Source: an uncultured Clostridia bacterium
GTDB lineage: Bacteria > Bacillota > Clostridia > Christensenellales > CAG-917
NCBI GenBank assembly: GCA_900554085.1
Contig: USGA01000027.1
Location: 1 to 7,737 of the forward strand
Direction: 5' to 3'
DNA: 7,737 nucleotides
The notes under the pieces were generated by a model. It saw only the letters and a list, made by a program, of their open reading frames with translations. It was not told where the DNA came from and searched no databases. The position numbers and the translations under genes are program-made. Each line of letters starts with the position of its first letter. Position 1 is the stretch's first letter. Positions 4,977 through 7,737 of this stretch are shown here, piece after piece.

Positions 4977-5963
4977 TTACAGACCTAATAGACGGGCATA
5001 AATCGAGATAAGCGCATCACCGACGTATAGGGTGACAACTGTCGCCAAAGCAATGAAGGGGCCGAAAGGAACGACGCTGCCCTTTTTGCTCTTCGGGAGA
5101 GGGTCATCGTCCTCGTCCGACACGTCGGAAACCTCCCCGACTGCCGACGCCTGTCCCTCCTCGCTCTTATCCTCGGCAAACGTTTCCTCGCGTTCCTCTC
5201 CGACTGCGACAACCTTTGCGTCGTCCGCTCTGCCCGCGTCGAAAAAATCCACCGAGCAACACTCTTCGTCTTGCTCTCCCGAATTTTCGATTGATTCGTC
5301 GGCGGCCGCCTTGCGGCGTTTGATTACGAGATAAACGACGGAAACCGCCGCGCCAAGCACCACCGACAGCAGGAATACGACCAATATCTTTTTCCAACCG
5401 AGCAAGAGGCCGAGGACGAAATACAGTTTCACGTCGCCGAATCCCATTCCGCCGAACAGGCACACTATAAGCATAGGTACGCTCACGCACACGCAGCCTA
5501 TGAGTTTGTCCTGCCAACTTACGCCGCCGAAAGGGGCGAAAGTTACCGCACCGAGTATAAGCAAAGTAACGATACTGCTGTCGGGAATCTCGAAGGTGTC
5601 GAGGTCGACAAACGCGGCAACGATAAGCACCGCCACAGTAATGTCGTAGACTATCGTCATTCCGTCGAGCCCGAAAGCGGCGTAATTGCCCACCCAGAGT
5701 GCGCAGGTCAGAAGTTCGACGAGAGGATACCGCGGGGAAATCCGTTCTCCGCAACTGCGACACTTCCCGCGCAGAATGATGTAACTCAACACGGGAATAT
5801 TGTCGTAGGCTTTTATTGGAGACTTGCAATTGGGACAAAACGAACGGCTTTTGGAGAAAAACTCGCCGCGCGGAAGTCGGTAAATGCACACGTTGAGGAA
5901 ACTCCCCACGACCAGACCGCCAAGCGCACTCAGTATGTAAAGACAAACGTCAAGCGCAACCAT
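4977..5963 (-). CDS. pilD: Prepilin leader peptidase / N-methyltransferase with acidic insert
   Basis: Membrane aspartyl protease (A24 family) that cuts prepilins after the Gly preceding Phe; bifunctional members also N-methylate the new terminus. The N-terminal domain holds NVCIYRLPRGE (24-34) and two CxxC pairs, Cys43/46 and Cys68/71, as in bifunctional enzymes. The catalytic aspartates are predicted as Asp120 (in FVDLDTFEIPD) and Asp177 (in GMGFGDVKL). The closing family motif VPFGPFIALA is at 298-307. Between the helix ending near 213 and that motif lies an extra stretch of about 80 residues, strongly acidic and low in complexity (EEREETFAEDKSEEG, SDEDDDPLP) and including Cys235-Cys236; typical PilD has only a short loop there. 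The ATG at 5963 is preceded by AAGGGGG, and the preceding pilin gene ends 8 nt upstream. Substrates would be all six prepilins in this window. Confidence 0.95.
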   Translation of the reverse strand: MVALDVCLYILSALGGLVVGSFLNVCIYRLPRGEFFSKSRSFCPNCKSPIKAYDNIPVLSYIILRGKCRSCGERISPRYPLVELLTCALWVGNYAAFGLDGMTIVYDITVAVLIVAAFVDLDTFEIPDSSIVTLLILGAVTFAPFGGVSWQDKLIGCVCVSVPMLIVCLFGGMGFGDVKLYFVLGLLLGWKKILVVFLLSVVLGAAVSVVYLVIKRRKAAADESIENSGEQDEECCSVDFFDAGRADDAKVVAVGEEREETFAEDKSEEGQASAVGEVSDVSDEDDDPLPKSKKGSVVPFGPFIALATVVTLYVGDALISIYARLLGL

Positions 5964-5971
5964 ATTCCCCC

Positions 5972-6619
5972 TTACGCGTAGAAGCAGTAGCGAACCTCGC
6001 CGTCCGTCCCCGCATACTGGGTGTTGATTTCGCCGTTCTTCTGAGACATATTGATAAGCGTGATTACCTCGAACCCCTGAGCGGCGGGCGTAGAAGTGTC
6101 GGTCTTTTTATAGACGGTCACAGACGCTTTCAGAGATTGCTTTTTCCCCGTTTCGGTGTTGGTGACCGTGCTGAAAGTAAGCCGCACCACGTAATCGCCG
6201 TAGATATCCGAAGGATTCACGAAATACTGGGTTGCGTTCGCGGGGAACGCCCTGCCGTCTTCCTGGGGGAATGTGAGATTTATGTTGCCGTCCACGTCGC
6301 TTGCCAGGGTGTAAAGATAACCGTCAAACTCCGAAGAAAACAACAGATTGCCTTTGGTCAGACATACCGACCCGTAGTTCACCAGGTCGTCGGTGAGGTA
6401 AACCGTCTGACTGTTGCGGATTTCCTGCTTTACGTATTCGAGAACGATGTCTTTCACGTCGTCGGAACTGATAACCTCCTGCCCTCTCGAAAAGGTGAAA
6501 CTCGCCGCCTGGGTGATAAGATAAACGCAAAGGGAAAGTATGCCCAGTATGACCAGCGCCACGAGCAATTCCGCCAGCGTAAAGCCGCTCTTCCTTTTGC
6601 GCAATTTCCTTACCAACAT
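5972..6619 (-). CDS. Minor type IV prepilin, PilW/GspJ-like
   Basis: A 215-residue prepilin: basic leader MLVRKLRKRKSG, cleavage after Gly12, mature Phe13, Glu17 at mature position 5, and a helix with core LLVALVILGILSLCVYLI. The head of about 170 residues is mostly beta-prone (VVRLTFSTVTN, LKASVTVYKK) and ends in EVRYCFYA. Its size and its place after a PilV/GspI-like gene fit PilW/GspJ, a component of the minor-pilin complex that primes assembly and sits at the tip; this is inferred from order and length. It starts 5 nt after the preceding stop. The sequence before the ATG (CTAGAAAAT) has no real Shine-Dalgarno site, so translation probably depends on coupling with the upstream gene. Confidence 0.9.
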   Translation of the reverse strand: MLVRKLRKRKSGFTLAELLVALVILGILSLCVYLITQAASFTFSRGQEVISSDDVKDIVLEYVKQEIRNSQTVYLTDDLVNYGSVCLTKGNLLFSSEFDGYLYTLASDVDGNINLTFPQEDGRAFPANATQYFVNPSDIYGDYVVRLTFSTVTNTETGKKQSLKASVTVYKKTDTSTPAAQGFEVITLINMSQKNGEINTQYAGTDGEVRYCFYA

Positions 6620-6624
6620 ATTTT

Positions 6625-7017
6625 CTAGTTGCTCACGAAAATGTAGTACTGTCTGCCCGTCGATTTGAGGGTGTAAACGTAATATTTTCCGTCGACCTCT
6701 TCGAGAGTGTTGCCGTTTCTGAGGTCGATTGTAAATTTCTCCGTCCCGCTTTCACCCGCCACCCTGACTTCCAGTTCGACGACGAGCGTTTTACTGTCCC
6801 CGACGCCGTCGTAGGTGCTGGACGAGAGCGCCGCCGCTTCCGCGAGTTTCTCTCTGTCGGAGTCGTAGACGAGCGACATTCTCACCATACTGGTCGCGGT
6901 GAACAAAATCATCGCAATCATAACCGCCGCGATTGCGAACACCGCGATGCTGACAATGGCCTCCACCAACGTAAAGCCCCCTTTGCGGGAACGTTTTTTC
7001 CCGAAAAGCGCAATCAT
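6625..7017 (-). CDS. Minor type IV prepilin, PilV/GspI-like
   Basis: A 130-residue prepilin with leader MIALFGKKRSRKGG, cleavage after Gly14, mature Phe15, Glu19 at mature position 5 (FTLVEAIVSIAVFAIAAVM), then a compact head ending in YYIFVSN. The sequence TLVEAIVSIAVFAI and the small size resemble PilV/GspI-type pseudopilins. The open frame continues upstream to 7266, but that part is an arginine-rich shadow of the neighbouring gene. I place the start at the ATG 7017-7015 because the leader begins there, GGGGT lies 7 nt upstream, and its first base is the last base of the previous gene's TGA stop (TGATG), a standard coupling overlap. Confidence 0.9.
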   Translation of the reverse strand: MIALFGKKRSRKGGFTLVEAIVSIAVFAIAAVMIAMILFTATSMVRMSLVYDSDREKLAEAAALSSSTYDGVGDSKTLVVELEVRVAGESGTEKFTIDLRNGNTLEEVDGKYYVYTLKSTGRQYYIFVSN

Positions 7018-7737
7018 CAGTAGTACCCCATAAATTCCCACACAACCTGATTGAAGTCGGTGAGTTCGCCCGCCGTGTCTCCGTACTGGAATCCCGCGTC
7101 CATAATGAGGGGCGGCATAACGTAGTCGTAGAAACTGTTCTCGTACTGTTTGACCAGCGCGTCGATTATTTTGTCGGGTTTCCAGATAAGGTTGTTCCAC
7201 CAGTTCGTGAACCAGTCGACGCCGTCGCCGTCGGCAATCAGTATAAGGCTTTCGATTGCCATACAACCGTTGAGCGTGTTCGTTGCGCCGGAACTGCCCG
7301 GTTTCAGCAGGAAGTGAGAATAAGGCGCGTATACGAATCCCGTGAGACTGGCGTCTTTCTCGAACTGAATGAGGCAGTCGTCGTTGGAAATTATATAAAG
7401 CCCGTCAATGGAATAGCCGCCGCCGGTTCCGGCCTGCACCAAGCCCACCTGCGTGAACGGATTCACTTTCAGCGTGGGGGCGTCGATATTGTAACTGCCG
7501 TTCTGATACAGATACCAGAAAGTCAGGTTTCCGCCTTTCAGAATCACGTCGCCGCCGCTGTCGTAATCGGTGGCTGCGGGGTCTCCGAATTCCGCTCCGC
7601 CGAGGAACTTTATGTGCACGTTGCCGGACGTGGTATCGATTATGACTCTGTCAAAACGAGTGAAATCGGCTTTTGTCCTGAAGCAGGCGCTCTGCTTTAT
7701 GGTAAGCGTATAGTTACCTTGGTTTTTGGAGCCGCTG
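7017..7737 (-). CDS. Large PilX-like minor pilin, C-terminal part (cut by window edge)
   Basis: The last 239 codons of a gene that enters from the right edge; the frame is open to 7737, so no start lies in the window. The visible part is beta-rich with short repeating turns (GGDVILKGGNLTFWYLYQNG; LTGFVYAPYSHFLLKPG at fragment residues 131-147; ESLILIADG at 162-170). The 'G-(F/L)-(V/I)-YAP ... NG-x-(M/I)-AIES' arrangement recalls the beta-helical C-terminal domain in many PilX-type Gram-positive pilus proteins; this is family memory, not a search. An aromatic patch (DWFTNWWNN, 174-182) and a helical tail follow. Together with the PilV- and PilW-like genes directly downstream, with which it overlaps by 1 nt, it probably completes the minor-pilin tip complex. 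The N-terminal pilin signature, which would prove this, is outside the window. A generic surface beta-helix protein is the alternative. Confidence 0.8.
   Translation of the reverse strand, partial: SGSKNQGNYTLTIKQSACFRTKADFTRFDRVIIDTTSGNVHIKFLGGAEFGDPAATDYDSGGDVILKGGNLTFWYLYQNGSYNIDAPTLKVNPFTQVGLVQAGTGGGYSIDGLYIISNDDCLIQFEKDASLTGFVYAPYSHFLLKPGSSGATNTLNGCMAIESLILIADGDGVDWFTNWWNNLIWKPDKIIDALVKQYENSFYDYVMPPLIMDAGFQYGDTAGELTDFNQVVWEFMGYY

Noticed and set aside
5167..5946. A 259-codon minus-strand frame overlapping the prepilin peptidase
   Set aside because: It is extremely Arg-rich and frame-shifted relative to a gene with intact catalytic motifs, so a shadow frame.
7018..7266. An upstream extension of the PilV-like frame to 7266
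   Set aside because: The extension is arginine-rich noise overlapping the PilX-like gene. The pilin leader and the coupling overlap place the start at 7017.
1..7737. CRISPR arrays, insertion sequences or phage genes
   Set aside because: No regularly spaced repeats, transposase motifs or integrase motifs were seen. The only integration-like hint is the inverted tRNA fragment.

Overview
The window comes from a bacterium with promoters and Shine-Dalgarno sites of the Bacillota type: TTGACA/TATGAT-like boxes, GGAGG-class ribosome sites, Rho-independent terminators and a genomically encoded tRNA CCA end. Base composition is about half GC by eye. A clostridial lineage carrying type IV pili is the best guess, but the species cannot be named from this sequence alone.

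From 1620 to the right edge almost everything is one type IV pilus (T4P) locus read on the minus strand. In transcription order it runs: a large PilX-like minor pilin, cut by the right edge (7737-7017); a PilV/GspI-like minor pilin (7017-6625); a PilW/GspJ-like minor pilin (6619-5972); a prepilin peptidase, PilD (5963-4977); a hairpin terminator (about 4944-4969); a strong promoter (4879-4907); the PilB/GspE assembly ATPase (4858-3170); the probable major pilin (3106-2672); and two more prepilin-type proteins (2563-2114 and 2117-1647), ended by a terminator at 1591-1620. The peptidase would process all six prepilins seen here, PilB would power polymerisation, the H-G-F set probably forms the priming or tip complex, and C (possibly with B and A) forms the shaft. 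The platform protein PilC, the PilM/N/O alignment proteins and the retraction ATPase PilT are not in the window. They may lie beyond 7737.

The middle (1217-1620) holds a plus-strand tRNA-Gly(CCC) with its own promoter and terminator. Just downstream is a short inverted copy of the tRNA's 3' end. To the left (1216-1) is the start of an unrelated minus-strand ABC-2 transporter operon: a BcrA-type ATPase, then the first 68 residues of its membrane partner. The ATPase promoter sits so close to the second possible start codon that a leaderless mRNA is plausible.

I do not see a wholly new system. The points most worth a second look are the inverted tRNA fragment, the acidic insert in the prepilin peptidase, the degenerate c-di-GMP motif in PilB, the hairpins flanking the pilin genes (two share a stem), the split of the T4P locus into two transcription units, and the possible leaderless ABC gene.
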